DNA of 64,000 nucleotides, taken from Alicyclobacillus mali (GTDB lineage: Bacteria; Bacillota; Bacilli; Alicyclobacillales; Alicyclobacillaceae). The notes beneath the pieces were generated by a model. The model had not been told where the DNA came from, searched no databases, and was given only the letters and a program-made list of their open reading frames with translations. The stretch is from assembly GCF_017329565.1 (NCBI RefSeq), contig NZ_JAFMTT010000013.1; one strand, given 5' to 3'. Below, one piece after another: positions 8,376 to 15,828 of this stretch; position 1 is the stretch's first letter, and the number at the start of each line of letters is the position of its first letter. The position numbers were made by a program, and so were the translations under genes.

Positions 8376-8654
8376 TCATGCGAGGCGGCGCACCACACAG
8401 GAGACGTGATCGTAGCGAATGATGGCCTCGGCCACGATGGGGCGCTCGGGACCGTTCGACGCGTCCTCGTGCCCAAAGAGCCCAAGATGTAGATGAGAAG
8501 GGGTTGACTTCAGCACCACGCCCGTGAATCCCCCATGGAAAGACCCCGAACCGAGGATATACACGGTGATGACATCGCCCACGTGAATCTCCCGCGACGT
8601 AAGCCGGCCGAAAAGAGAGGCCTCACCGGACGTCTTCGCCGGATGGCTCTCCAT
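8376..8654 (-). CDS. Unknown 92-residue protein, paralogue of the convergent neighbour
   Basis: Starting at the ATG at 8654 (GAGGTG three to four bases upstream) the product is 92 residues, the same as the plus-strand gene opposite. The core EIHVGDVITVYILGSGSFHG, then FTGVVLKSTPSHLHLGLF and AEAIIRYDHVSCVV, lines up with HLGEVVTVFTSAGG..., YTGAIVGIDSNNLYLLL and ATIPLSQITAIV of the partner. The frame is open further up to 8939, but that stretch is arginine- and proline-rich and looks like non-coding GC-rich DNA. No function can be assigned. Confidence 0.6.
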   Translation of the reverse strand: MESHPAKTSGEASLFGRLTSREIHVGDVITVYILGSGSFHGGFTGVVLKSTPSHLHLGLFGHEDASNGPERPIVAEAIIRYDHVSCVVRRLA

Positions 8655-9003
8655 GCCCACCTCGGATCCGCTTGTGGCGCGCGGATCGACGTCGCCTGGC
8701 GTGCCGCCGTCCTCTTGAAATGCCGTACAGCCAATGTCGCGGTTCCGTTTGCCGCGCCTCAGCGAAGGCGCGATCCACGCGTTCGATTCACAGAATCCTG
8801 CGCACCCTCGCGCGGCGCGGCGCTTCCATCTCGTCCGCATCCTCATCCGCGTCCCCTCACCTCGTCGCTCGGCTGCCACAAACCTGTCACGGGCAGCCGG
8901 TCGCGCGCTGCGATGGTCCATCGTACGCGGGGATGGCATGTTGCGGTGACGGAGTGACGAGCGAGAGGCACGTTCACACCATCTCCACGTCCGTCCTCAT
9001 CCG
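8655..9003. other. Gap without recognised gene
   Basis: 349 bases between the 92-residue unknown gene and the last gene of the flagellar operon. Open frames here have shadow-like composition. I see no clear hairpin terminator for the flagellar operon and no convincing promoter. Confidence 0.5.
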
Positions 9004-9606
9004 TCAATGTAGACCGGACTCAGCACGCCCTGCGGTGCGCATCAGCTTCTCGACGGCCGCGATCTCGTCCGCCGACACCCCGAGCAAGGCACGAATCTCG
9101 TCGTGCGTCCGACCCTCGTGCAGGAGATCCAGAATGGAAAAGTACAACGTCTCCCGAGTGACCTCGCCCGGGGTCAGCTCACTTCCAGGTTCATGCCCCA
9201 ATGCGACCGGTGCCCGCTCGACGTCGCGCTCGGCCTCCGCGGGTATCGTGCTCAGCCGAGCCAATGCCGTCTCCAGGACCCGAATCCGTGCCTCGAGCTC
9301 GCGGCTCCGCTGGTCCCATTCCTGGTACATTTCCTCGAGGACTTGAATTGCGGCAGCCACTCGCGAAGACTCGTCGGCGTTCGGATGGCTGCTTGCCCCG
9401 CGGTCGGCGCGCCATGGTCTATCCGTCGCCATTCTCGACGGTGCCGCCATCCCCGACCGTGGGCCGCCCGACCGAATTTGTGCAAGCACCCAGCGGATGA
9501 AACCCTTCGCGCCAGGGTGTGTTTTCCAGGCCCCGCTGATCGCGTACAGCATGGCAAAGAGCACCACGCAGACCAGGGCCAAAATGAGCGTCTCCCACAC
9601 CTCCAT
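9004..9606 (-). CDS. Membrane-anchored protein in the swrB position
   Basis: 200 residues. One N-terminal membrane segment (ETLILALVCVVLFAMLYAIS, residues 5-24), then a charged, probably coiled-coil region (VAAAIQVLEEMYQEWDQRSRELEARIRVLE, about 95-125), and a C-terminal helix-turn-helix-like end THDEIRALLGVSADEIAAVEKLM. B. subtilis SwrB, which helps the flagellar export gate assemble, has the same single anchor, coiled coil and location at the end of the fla/che operon before rpsB; sequence identity cannot be judged here, so the symbol is left empty. Start ATG at 9606 with GGGAGGT. It follows cheD directly, with no sigD in between. Confidence 0.72.
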   Translation of the reverse strand: MEVWETLILALVCVVLFAMLYAISGAWKTHPGAKGFIRWVLAQIRSGGPRSGMAAPSRMATDRPWRADRGASSHPNADESSRVAAAIQVLEEMYQEWDQRSRELEARIRVLETALARLSTIPAEAERDVERAPVALGHEPGSELTPGEVTRETLYFSILDLLHEGRTHDEIRALLGVSADEIAAVEKLMRTAGRAESGLH

Positions 9607-9621
9607 ACCTCCCTTCGTGTC

Positions 9622-10110
9622 TCAGAGCATGCGCATGTCTCCTCGGGCTGTCCGAACGGTCAGTAGGCAGGACGGCATCTCAAACCACACAGTTCTACCT
9701 TGATGACCGCCGACGTCCGTTCCCTCCACAAGAATCCCGCGATCCGCGAGTTCCTTCTGCACTGCCTGCACGTTCCGCTCGCCAATGCGAAGCGCCTCCA
9801 TCTTCACGCCCTGAAACATTTGTGCGCCACCGGCGTATTTTGCTCGAAGCCGAAGTCGACTCGCGCCCGCTCGCATCATCTCGCGAACGAGCCAGTCAAT
9901 CGCGGTGTCCGCATATTTCTGCGGCACATTCGTGACAGGAGACGGACTCCCGGGAAGCATCACGTGCGCCAATCCCGCAAGCCGAGCCTCGGCGTCGTAA
10001 ATCACCACACCGACACACGACCCAAGACCCGCAGTCACGAGCCGGCCCGGCCCGCGCATGATGGCTCCCTCGGCAATCCCCACGCGGATCTCCGCCCGGT
10101 CCTCAACCAC
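9622..10110 (-). CDS. cheD: Chemoreceptor glutamine deamidase CheD
   Basis: Deamidates glutamines of methyl-accepting receptors and is the partner of CheC in Bacillus-type adaptation. 162 residues. The active-site cysteine is in TAGLGSCVGVVIYD (about residue 32) and the catalytic histidine in LAHVMLPGS; the YAGGAQMF motif follows. Start is GTG at 10110, overlapping the cheC stop by eight bases, after GAGGAAAG, so translation is coupled to cheC. Confidence 0.95.
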   Translation of the reverse strand: MVEDRAEIRVGIAEGAIMRGPGRLVTAGLGSCVGVVIYDAEARLAGLAHVMLPGSPSPVTNVPQKYADTAIDWLVREMMRAGASRLRLRAKYAGGAQMFQGVKMEALRIGERNVQAVQKELADRGILVEGTDVGGHQGRTVWFEMPSCLLTVRTARGDMRML

Positions 10111-10723
10111 TTGACATCTTTCCTCGCAGGTTATCGAAGAGTTCCGATGAGCTATGGAAATCAGGCAGGAGGAAAAAATACGCTTGAATCTCGCGCCCCC
10201 CGTGCGTAAGCCTGGTCGAGATGAGAAGCACCTGGTTATCCTCTCCGCTCCCGTACATGAGCCCGATGTCGAGGAGCGCCGACGCCATATCCATGGCGAC
10301 GGCCGGGATCGACTGCGTCATCCGAAAACCGCACAGATCGGAAATCGCAGCGACGTAAGCGCCGGAAAGGATGTTGCCGACCTCTCCCAGCGCCGAATAC
10401 TCCATTTCGCCATACGGGTCGCCCGGTGTTCGTCCTGGAATCAGCTGATTCAGCAAGCGCTCCGCGCTTTCGGGGGACAGCACGACAAACATGTTGCCCT
10501 CGATCTCGCCTTCAATCCGGATATACACGGCGATGACCAGCGTGTCGCTGCCGCCGACGACTTCGACAACCTCTCCGAACGGACACAGGCGCGCATCGGT
10601 GACGGACATGCGCACGACGCCCCCTAAGAGCGTGGAAAACGCGGTCGCTGCGTGGCCCGCGCCGATGTTGCCAAATTCCCTCAGGGCGTCGAGATCAGCA
10701 GCGCTGAGATCATAAGGATTCAT
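10103..10723 (-). CDS. cheC: CheY-phosphate phosphatase CheC
   Basis: 206 residues with both CheC-type active-site repeats: EFGNIGAGHAATAFSTLLGG near residue 16 and the second copy ALGEVGNILSGAYVAAISDL near residue 112, each with the paired acidic residue and asparagine. Two such sites indicate a functional CheY-P phosphatase. It overlaps the cheW stop and is followed by cheD, its binding partner in Bacillus. Confidence 0.95.
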   Translation of the reverse strand: MNPYDLSAADLDALREFGNIGAGHAATAFSTLLGGVVRMSVTDARLCPFGEVVEVVGGSDTLVIAVYIRIEGEIEGNMFVVLSPESAERLLNQLIPGRTPGDPYGEMEYSALGEVGNILSGAYVAAISDLCGFRMTQSIPAVAMDMASALLDIGLMYGSGEDNQVLLISTRLTHGGREIQAYFFLLPDFHSSSELFDNLRGKMSSG

Positions 10724-11187
10724 CCGTGCACCAACTTTTCCACCTGTCTAAGTTGCTCCGTTTCAACGGCCGAGAAGACCCGCTCGAGGTTCAGAAGAAC
10801 GAGAAGATGTTCCCCCCATCGCGCCACGCCGCGGAGATAGACGGCCTCCAGCCCGCCCACGACGGAAGGCGGCGGTTCGATAGCCTCGGGCGCGATGGAC
10901 ACGACATCCTCCACCGCGTCAACAAGCATGCCGACGGCCATCTCGTCCACCTCCGCGACGACGATTCGCCGGTCCTCCTCGTCGCCATCCGCCGCGCGAG
11001 TCAAGCCGACGCGCTCCGCCAGGTCAATGACGGGAACAATGGCACCTCGCAGGTGCATCACGCCCTTGATGAAAGGCAAGGTGCGCGGCACAGGCGTGAT
11101 ATCGCCCACCCGTTCGACGGACCTCACCTGGGCGACGTGCGCGGCGTACCGTTCCGAACCCACTCGCATGACCACGTACGAATCCAC
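10720..11187 (-). CDS. cheW: Chemotaxis coupling protein CheW
   Basis: 155 residues forming one CheW (SH3-like) domain that joins receptors to CheA. Typical parts are VVMRVGSERYAAHVAQVRSVE at the N-terminus, TLPFIKGVMHLRGAIVPVIDL around residue 40, and AVEDVVSIAPEAIEPPPSVV further on. Start GTG at 11187 after GGAGGGG, 17 bases from cheA. Confidence 0.95.
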   Translation of the reverse strand: MDSYVVMRVGSERYAAHVAQVRSVERVGDITPVPRTLPFIKGVMHLRGAIVPVIDLAERVGLTRAADGDEEDRRIVVAEVDEMAVGMLVDAVEDVVSIAPEAIEPPPSVVGGLEAVYLRGVARWGEHLLVLLNLERVFSAVETEQLRQVEKLVHG

Positions 11188-11204
11188 AGAACCCCTCCTT
11201 CGCC

Positions 11205-13199
11205 CTACGCCGGATTTGCCATCGCGCGAACATCGAGAATCAGCGACACCCGACCGTCCCCGAGAACGGTGGCGCCAGCGAATTCCCGTACGTCCTCGAG
11301 GTATCGTCCGAGCGGCTTGTTGACAATTTCGAGCTCATCCAAGACGTGATCGACGATGAGCGCAAGCCTTCGCTTCCCTTCACGGCAGAGAATTGCAGTC
11401 TGAGGATACGAATCGCTGCGAGGCCCCAATGCCAATCGAGACGCAAGGTCCACAACGGGCACGATTCCCTCGTCATCGCTGAGAACCGGTCGTTCCTGCA
11501 CGTGGCGAACATCGTCTCGCGTGATTTTCCGCACCTCGTCCACATTCGCGGTGGGAATGGCGAACACCTGCCCGCGCACGGACACCAACAGCGCCGACAG
11601 GATGGCGAGCGTCAGCGGAAGCTCGATGGTGAACGTCGAACCAGCGCCGGGAGATGAATCCAGCCGGATCTGACCGCCGAGCGCTTCGACCTTGTCCCGC
11701 ACAGCATCCAAGCCCACGCCGCGGCCTGAGATGTCCGAGACGCGCTCCGCCGTGCTGAAGCCCGGGCGAAACAAAAGCGCGTAGACGGATTCATCCGGCA
11801 GCGCCGCGCCTTCTTCCAGGGTGACCCACCCCTTGGCGACGGCGGTCTCGAGGACGCGATGGCGGTCAATTCCTCGGCCGTCGTCCGATACCTCGAGATA
11901 CACGTGGCCGCCGGCCGTGTACGCGGACAGCCGAATAGTACCCCGCTTTGGCTTGCCCAAGCGCTCGCGCTCGTCCGGTGGTTCCAAGCCGTGATCGGCC
12001 GCATTGCGCAGGAGATGCACGATGACCTCTCCCATCTCCTCCAGCACCACTCGGTCCATCTCCGTTTCGAGTCCGGTCATGACGAAGTCGAATTCCCGCT
12101 GCAGCCGCCGCTCCAGATCGCGCATCATGCGCGGATAACGATGGAAGATGGTTTCCACGGGCACCATTCGCAACTGGAGCCACCCATCCTGCATCTCTCC
12201 CACGAGGCGATCCAGCCGCTCGACGGTCTCCTTCAGCTCTGCGTCGCCGAGAGCTTGCACGAGCGTGGCAATCCGCGTCTTCGTGATGACAAGATCGCTC
12301 AGCGTATTCATCAGCGCATCCACCTTGCGAATCGGCACGCGGAGCGTGGCATCCATTCGCAGGTCGACCATCGCTTCGGACGGCCCGCTGCCGCCGTGCG
12401 CGCGCTGGGGCGCTTCGAGCGCGGGGCGCGTCTTCGCGGTGGCCGTATCGTGGCTGCTCGTGACAGACGGCAGGTCCGCCTTCGACACGTCGCAAGCCGC
12501 CATGTCCGTGATGTCAAGCACGGCCTGTCGCAGCCGTTCGATCTCGCCGGGCGCCACCGCGACGGCCGCGAACGCCTCCGGCCCCTCCGCCTGGCCTGCC
12601 ATCACCTGCGCTTCGTCGGGATGGGCGCCGAACCAAGTGGCCGCCTCCCTCATCGCCTGATACGCCATGGCCAGCCGCACGCCGGGCATGATGCAGTCTT
12701 CCACAAGGCGCAGATGCACGAGGTACAGCTCTTTGCCCTCTGCCGCGGCCTGCCTCGCCCACTCGGAAAGGTTGACAAAAGGGACACGGTCCGGCTCGCC
12801 ATGACCTCCCGCCTGCTCACCGGCTCGAAGGGCGTCCATGAGCATGTCCAGCACGTCGTCATCGGGCTCGTCCGGCTCCTTGGACGAGGCCGCGACGGCT
12901 CGGAGCCTCGAACGCATGCGGTCCACGGCCGACAGAAGGGCATCCACGTGTCGCGACTCCAGTGAAACGCGCGCGTCTCGCAGTGCGCCCAGGAGATCCT
13001 CAGCGCGGTGGGTCAAGGCAGCCAACTTGTCGAAGCCCATCGTGGCGCTCATGCCCTTCAACGTGTGCGCAGCCCGAAACATCTCATCCAGAAGACCGGG
13101 CTTCGCGCCTTCTCGCTCCAGCGTGAGACAAAATGCCTCCAGGCGTTCGACATTTTCCATCGATTCGGTCAAAAAAGCCTCCAAGTACGCCTCTTGCAC
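11205..13199 (-). CDS. cheA: Chemotaxis histidine kinase CheA
   Basis: 664 residues. P1 phosphotransfer domain with the phosphorylated histidine in RAAHTLKGMSATMGF (about residue 45); a short, less conserved P2-like stretch; P3 dimerisation helices (VPIRKVDALMNTLSDLVITK, about 290); P4 ATPase with the N box LLRNAADHGLEPPDE, G1 VSDDGRGID and G2 DISGRGVGLDAVRDKVE; and a P5 CheW-like end. Start GTG at 13199 after GGAGGTGA. Reading order cheB-cheA-cheW-cheC-cheD is conserved with B. subtilis. Confidence 0.96.
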   Translation of the reverse strand: MQEAYLEAFLTESMENVERLEAFCLTLEREGAKPGLLDEMFRAAHTLKGMSATMGFDKLAALTHRAEDLLGALRDARVSLESRHVDALLSAVDRMRSRLRAVAASSKEPDEPDDDVLDMLMDALRAGEQAGGHGEPDRVPFVNLSEWARQAAAEGKELYLVHLRLVEDCIMPGVRLAMAYQAMREAATWFGAHPDEAQVMAGQAEGPEAFAAVAVAPGEIERLRQAVLDITDMAACDVSKADLPSVTSSHDTATAKTRPALEAPQRAHGGSGPSEAMVDLRMDATLRVPIRKVDALMNTLSDLVITKTRIATLVQALGDAELKETVERLDRLVGEMQDGWLQLRMVPVETIFHRYPRMMRDLERRLQREFDFVMTGLETEMDRVVLEEMGEVIVHLLRNAADHGLEPPDERERLGKPKRGTIRLSAYTAGGHVYLEVSDDGRGIDRHRVLETAVAKGWVTLEEGAALPDESVYALLFRPGFSTAERVSDISGRGVGLDAVRDKVEALGGQIRLDSSPGAGSTFTIELPLTLAILSALLVSVRGQVFAIPTANVDEVRKITRDDVRHVQERPVLSDDEGIVPVVDLASRLALGPRSDSYPQTAILCREGKRRLALIVDHVLDELEIVNKPLGRYLEDVREFAGATVLGDGRVSLILDVRAMANPA

Positions 13200-13203
13200 C
13201 GTG

Positions 13204-13803
13204 TCACCTCCTGCCCTGACACAGCTCAGTCAACCGTCGAGCAAGGGCCCCGAGCGGGATAATCTCGTCCACGAATCCCGCTTCTCTCGCCCTGCGCGGC
13301 ATGCCGTCGACCACAGCCGTCTCGGCGGCTTCCGCGATGGCAAATCCCCCGGATTCTCGAATCGCTCTGAGACCCTCTACCCCGTCCCGCCCCATGCCCG
13401 TTAACAGAACCCCGATGGTCCAGACCTTTGACAGGCGCGCGACGCTCGCAAACAGCGCGTCAATAGAAGGTAGATAAACGTCCGCCTTCGCCGGGGGCCG
13501 AACGGCGCAGCGAAGTCCATCGCCGTCCGCCACAATTTCGGTTCTCCTGCCACCGGGCGCGATATAGCAACACGCTTCCTCCACTTCCAAGCCGCTCCTC
13601 GCCTCGCGCACCGTCCAGGCGCTTTGCGCGTCCAGCCGCTCGGCAAACGATGCCGTGAAATTCCCAGGCAGATGCTGCGCGATCACGACCGCGCATGCGC
13701 GGAGACGAGGAAGCTCGCGCAGGATGGCCGCAACTGCCGCTGGCCCTCCCGTGGAAGCGCCGATGGCAATGATGGTTCGGACGGCACCATTCCAGCCGCT
13801 CAT
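13204..13803 (-). CDS. cheB: CheB methylesterase catalytic domain, lacking the receiver domain
   Basis: Removes methyl groups from chemoreceptors. The whole protein of 199 residues is the C-terminal catalytic domain: the serine in IIAIGASTGGPAAV at residue 17, histidine in VVIAQHLPGNF, and aspartate in GVLLTGMGRDGVEGL. Ordinary CheB is about 350 residues with an N-terminal response-regulator domain, which is missing. The ATG at 13803 overlaps the flhG stop (ATGA) and has GGAG upstream. The frame is open upstream to 13971, inside flhG, but the translated extension does not resemble a receiver. Confidence 0.92.
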   Translation of the reverse strand: MSGWNGAVRTIIAIGASTGGPAAVAAILRELPRLRACAVVIAQHLPGNFTASFAERLDAQSAWTVREARSGLEVEEACCYIAPGGRRTEIVADGDGLRCAVRPPAKADVYLPSIDALFASVARLSKVWTIGVLLTGMGRDGVEGLRAIRESGGFAIAEAAETAVVDGMPRRAREAGFVDEIIPLGALARRLTELCQGRR

Positions 13804-14687
13804 CGCGCAGCTCCTTTCGCACCCGCATCGCCGCCGAACGTCTGACCACATGCCCGAATCCAACGAGCCAATTGGCGATAATTCGACGCGGCGGGCGATC
13901 CCGGCGAGAGCTGCAGGAGCGGACGGCGCGCCATGACGCTCTTGACCACAGCCGGATCGTCCCGGATCCACCCGGCGTACACAACGCGCATCTTCAGAAA
14001 TCTCTCCGCGGCATCCACCAGCCGCGAGGCTGTATCATCCGCCTCCGCCTTCGATTTCGCCCGGTTGACGACGAGCCACGGCTCGGCGCCAAGGTTTTTG
14101 ACGTGCATCCATTTCAACAGCGCATAGCCATCCGTGATAGCGGTCGGCTCTGGTGTCACCACGCAGATGGGTGTGGCTCCGAATTTCAGCATTCGCTCCG
14201 CCAGCGCGTGCACGCCGGGCGCGCAATCCACGAGCACCCATGCGTATCGCGCCGAGACACGCGCGATGGCGCGCAAGAGCCGTGCCCATCCGTCCTCGCC
14301 GATCCCGTCAAAACATCGCCCGCTGCCGCCTGCCAAAAGATCCACGTGCGGCCTCGTCGCAAGCAGCGCCTCCTCCATCGACGCACCGGCGACGACGTCA
14401 CACAGCGTGAGAAGGGGCGTCGAGTCAAACAGAATTTCCACATCGGCAAATCCGGTGTCTGCATCAATCACAAGCACCCGCATCTCGTCTTCGGCGAATG
14501 CGAGCGCGAGGTTCACGCACAAATTTGACTTGCCTACGCCCCCCTTCCCGCTCATCACGGCAAAGACGGGCGCGGACAGAACGCCCGCGTGTGCCTCGTC
14601 CCCTTCCGGCGGCGCATCGCGATGCAACTGCTGAGCCTGGATCCACTGGGACATCTGCTCTCGGAGGCGCGACGCCTGATCAGCCAT
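13800..14687 (-). CDS. flhG: Flagellar number regulator, MinD-like ATPase FlhG (YlxH)
   Basis: A ParA/MinD-type ATPase that works with FlhF to set flagellar number and place. 295 residues. The deviant Walker A VMSGKGGVGKSNLCVNLALA is at about residues 44-63, VLVIDADTGFADVEILF follows, and VDCAPGV is the Walker B region. The N-terminal segment (DQASRLREQMSQWI) resembles the activating helix that contacts FlhF. It overlaps flhF by eight bases. Confidence 0.93.
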   Translation of the reverse strand: MADQASRLREQMSQWIQAQQLHRDAPPEGDEAHAGVLSAPVFAVMSGKGGVGKSNLCVNLALAFAEDEMRVLVIDADTGFADVEILFDSTPLLTLCDVVAGASMEEALLATRPHVDLLAGGSGRCFDGIGEDGWARLLRAIARVSARYAWVLVDCAPGVHALAERMLKFGATPICVVTPEPTAITDGYALLKWMHVKNLGAEPWLVVNRAKSKAEADDTASRLVDAAERFLKMRVVYAGWIRDDPAVVKSVMARRPLLQLSPGSPAASNYRQLARWIRACGQTFGGDAGAKGAAR

Positions 14688-15828
14688 CGGTGCTTAACTC
14701 CTTCCAAGCCGCCGCCAGAAGGTCCTGGACGGAGAGGATGTCGATATCGTCCGGCACGTTCTGCCCAGTGGTCACGTAGGCGACAGGCGTCTGACAAAGC
14801 GCCACGAGGCTGGGGATCATGCCGACGGATTGCGTCTCATCCAGCTTCGTGAAGATGAACTTGTCCACGTTCAGCGTTTTCGCCATGTTGGCGACTTTCA
14901 GTGCATCGGCCGGCTTCGTGGCGAGCGAGACGACGAGCAGAACCTCATCCGCCTCGACGGGTCCGAGGACGCGTTTGATCTGGTCGATGGAGGCCGCGCT
15001 CAGGAAGTTCCGCCCCGCGGTGTCCACCAGGACGAGATCGCAAGCTGCAAGCGAAGCCAGCGCAGACGGAACTTCGTCCGGCTCATCCGCGATGGCAATC
15101 GGGACGTTTAGAATCTCGGCGTACGTCTTCAGTTGCGCCACCGCCGCAATGCGAAACGTATCGGTGGTCAGAAGGCCGACGCGCCGCTGACCAGCCAGCA
15201 CGTGGAGCGCGGCGATCTTGGCGATGGTCGTCGTCTTGCCGACGCCGGTAGGCCCCACGAAGGCCACGATTCGGCTGTCTCGCCGAATGGGGGATGGATG
15301 GGCGAGCGGGCCGAGATCGGCCTGAATCGCGCCAATGAGGTCTTGGGCCGAGGCGGTGCCGGATGAGGAGCGATGTGGATGGTCCATAGCCATGCGCGCC
15401 CACCGATCCGCGAGCACCCCATCCACACCCTCGTCCTGCAGGAATCCCCGCCACCGAAGGAGGGGATCGACCTCAGCGCGCATCGGTTCGCGCTCGCGCG
15501 TGCGAACGTCCGCGAGCATCTGTTTGATTTCTGCGATTTCGCTGGCGAGCTGTGACCACATCTGCGGCTCCTGCCAAGAACTTGAGCGTTCGGCGGCGGG
15601 GTCCGTCATCGCCCTTTTGAGCGCCTGGCCGAAGCTCGCCCCGGCGGTGGCGGCGAGTTCTTCCTTCGCCGCCGCCATCACCTCGATGCGGCGCTCCGAT
15701 CGAAGGCCGAGCCACTTGCGCACGCGGATATTCCGCGTGCTCAGGATCACCGCGTCTTGTCCTAACTCGCGTCGGATGGACGCGACGGCCTCCGGCATTT
15801 CCTTGACGACATAACGGCGCACGATCAC
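14680..15828 (-). CDS. flhF: Flagellar biosynthesis GTPase FlhF (SRP family)
   Basis: An SRP-type GTPase that places the nascent flagellum. 382 residues: an N-terminal basic B region (MIVRRYVVKEMPEAVASIRR), then NG domains with P-loop VAFVGPTGVGKTTTIAKIAA (about residues 190-209), DTFRIAAVAQLKTYAEI, the G3 motif LVDTAGRNFLSA and G4 FTKLDETQSVG. It overlaps flhA by four bases at its start and flhG at its end. Confidence 0.95.
   Translation of the reverse strand: MIVRRYVVKEMPEAVASIRRELGQDAVILSTRNIRVRKWLGLRSERRIEVMAAAKEELAATAGASFGQALKRAMTDPAAERSSSWQEPQMWSQLASEIAEIKQMLADVRTREREPMRAEVDPLLRWRGFLQDEGVDGVLADRWARMAMDHPHRSSSGTASAQDLIGAIQADLGPLAHPSPIRRDSRIVAFVGPTGVGKTTTIAKIAALHVLAGQRRVGLLTTDTFRIAAVAQLKTYAEILNVPIAIADEPDEVPSALASLAACDLVLVDTAGRNFLSAASIDQIKRVLGPVEADEVLLVVSLATKPADALKVANMAKTLNVDKFIFTKLDETQSVGMIPSLVALCQTPVAYVTTGQNVPDDIDILSVQDLLAAAWKELSTDG

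Noticed and set aside
11859..12965. Long plus-strand frame (368 codons) over cheA
   Set aside because: Antisense shadow of cheA with skewed composition and no ribosome binding site.
13804..13971. In-frame upstream extension of cheB
   Set aside because: It lies inside flhG in another frame, is too short for a receiver domain and has no receiver motif.
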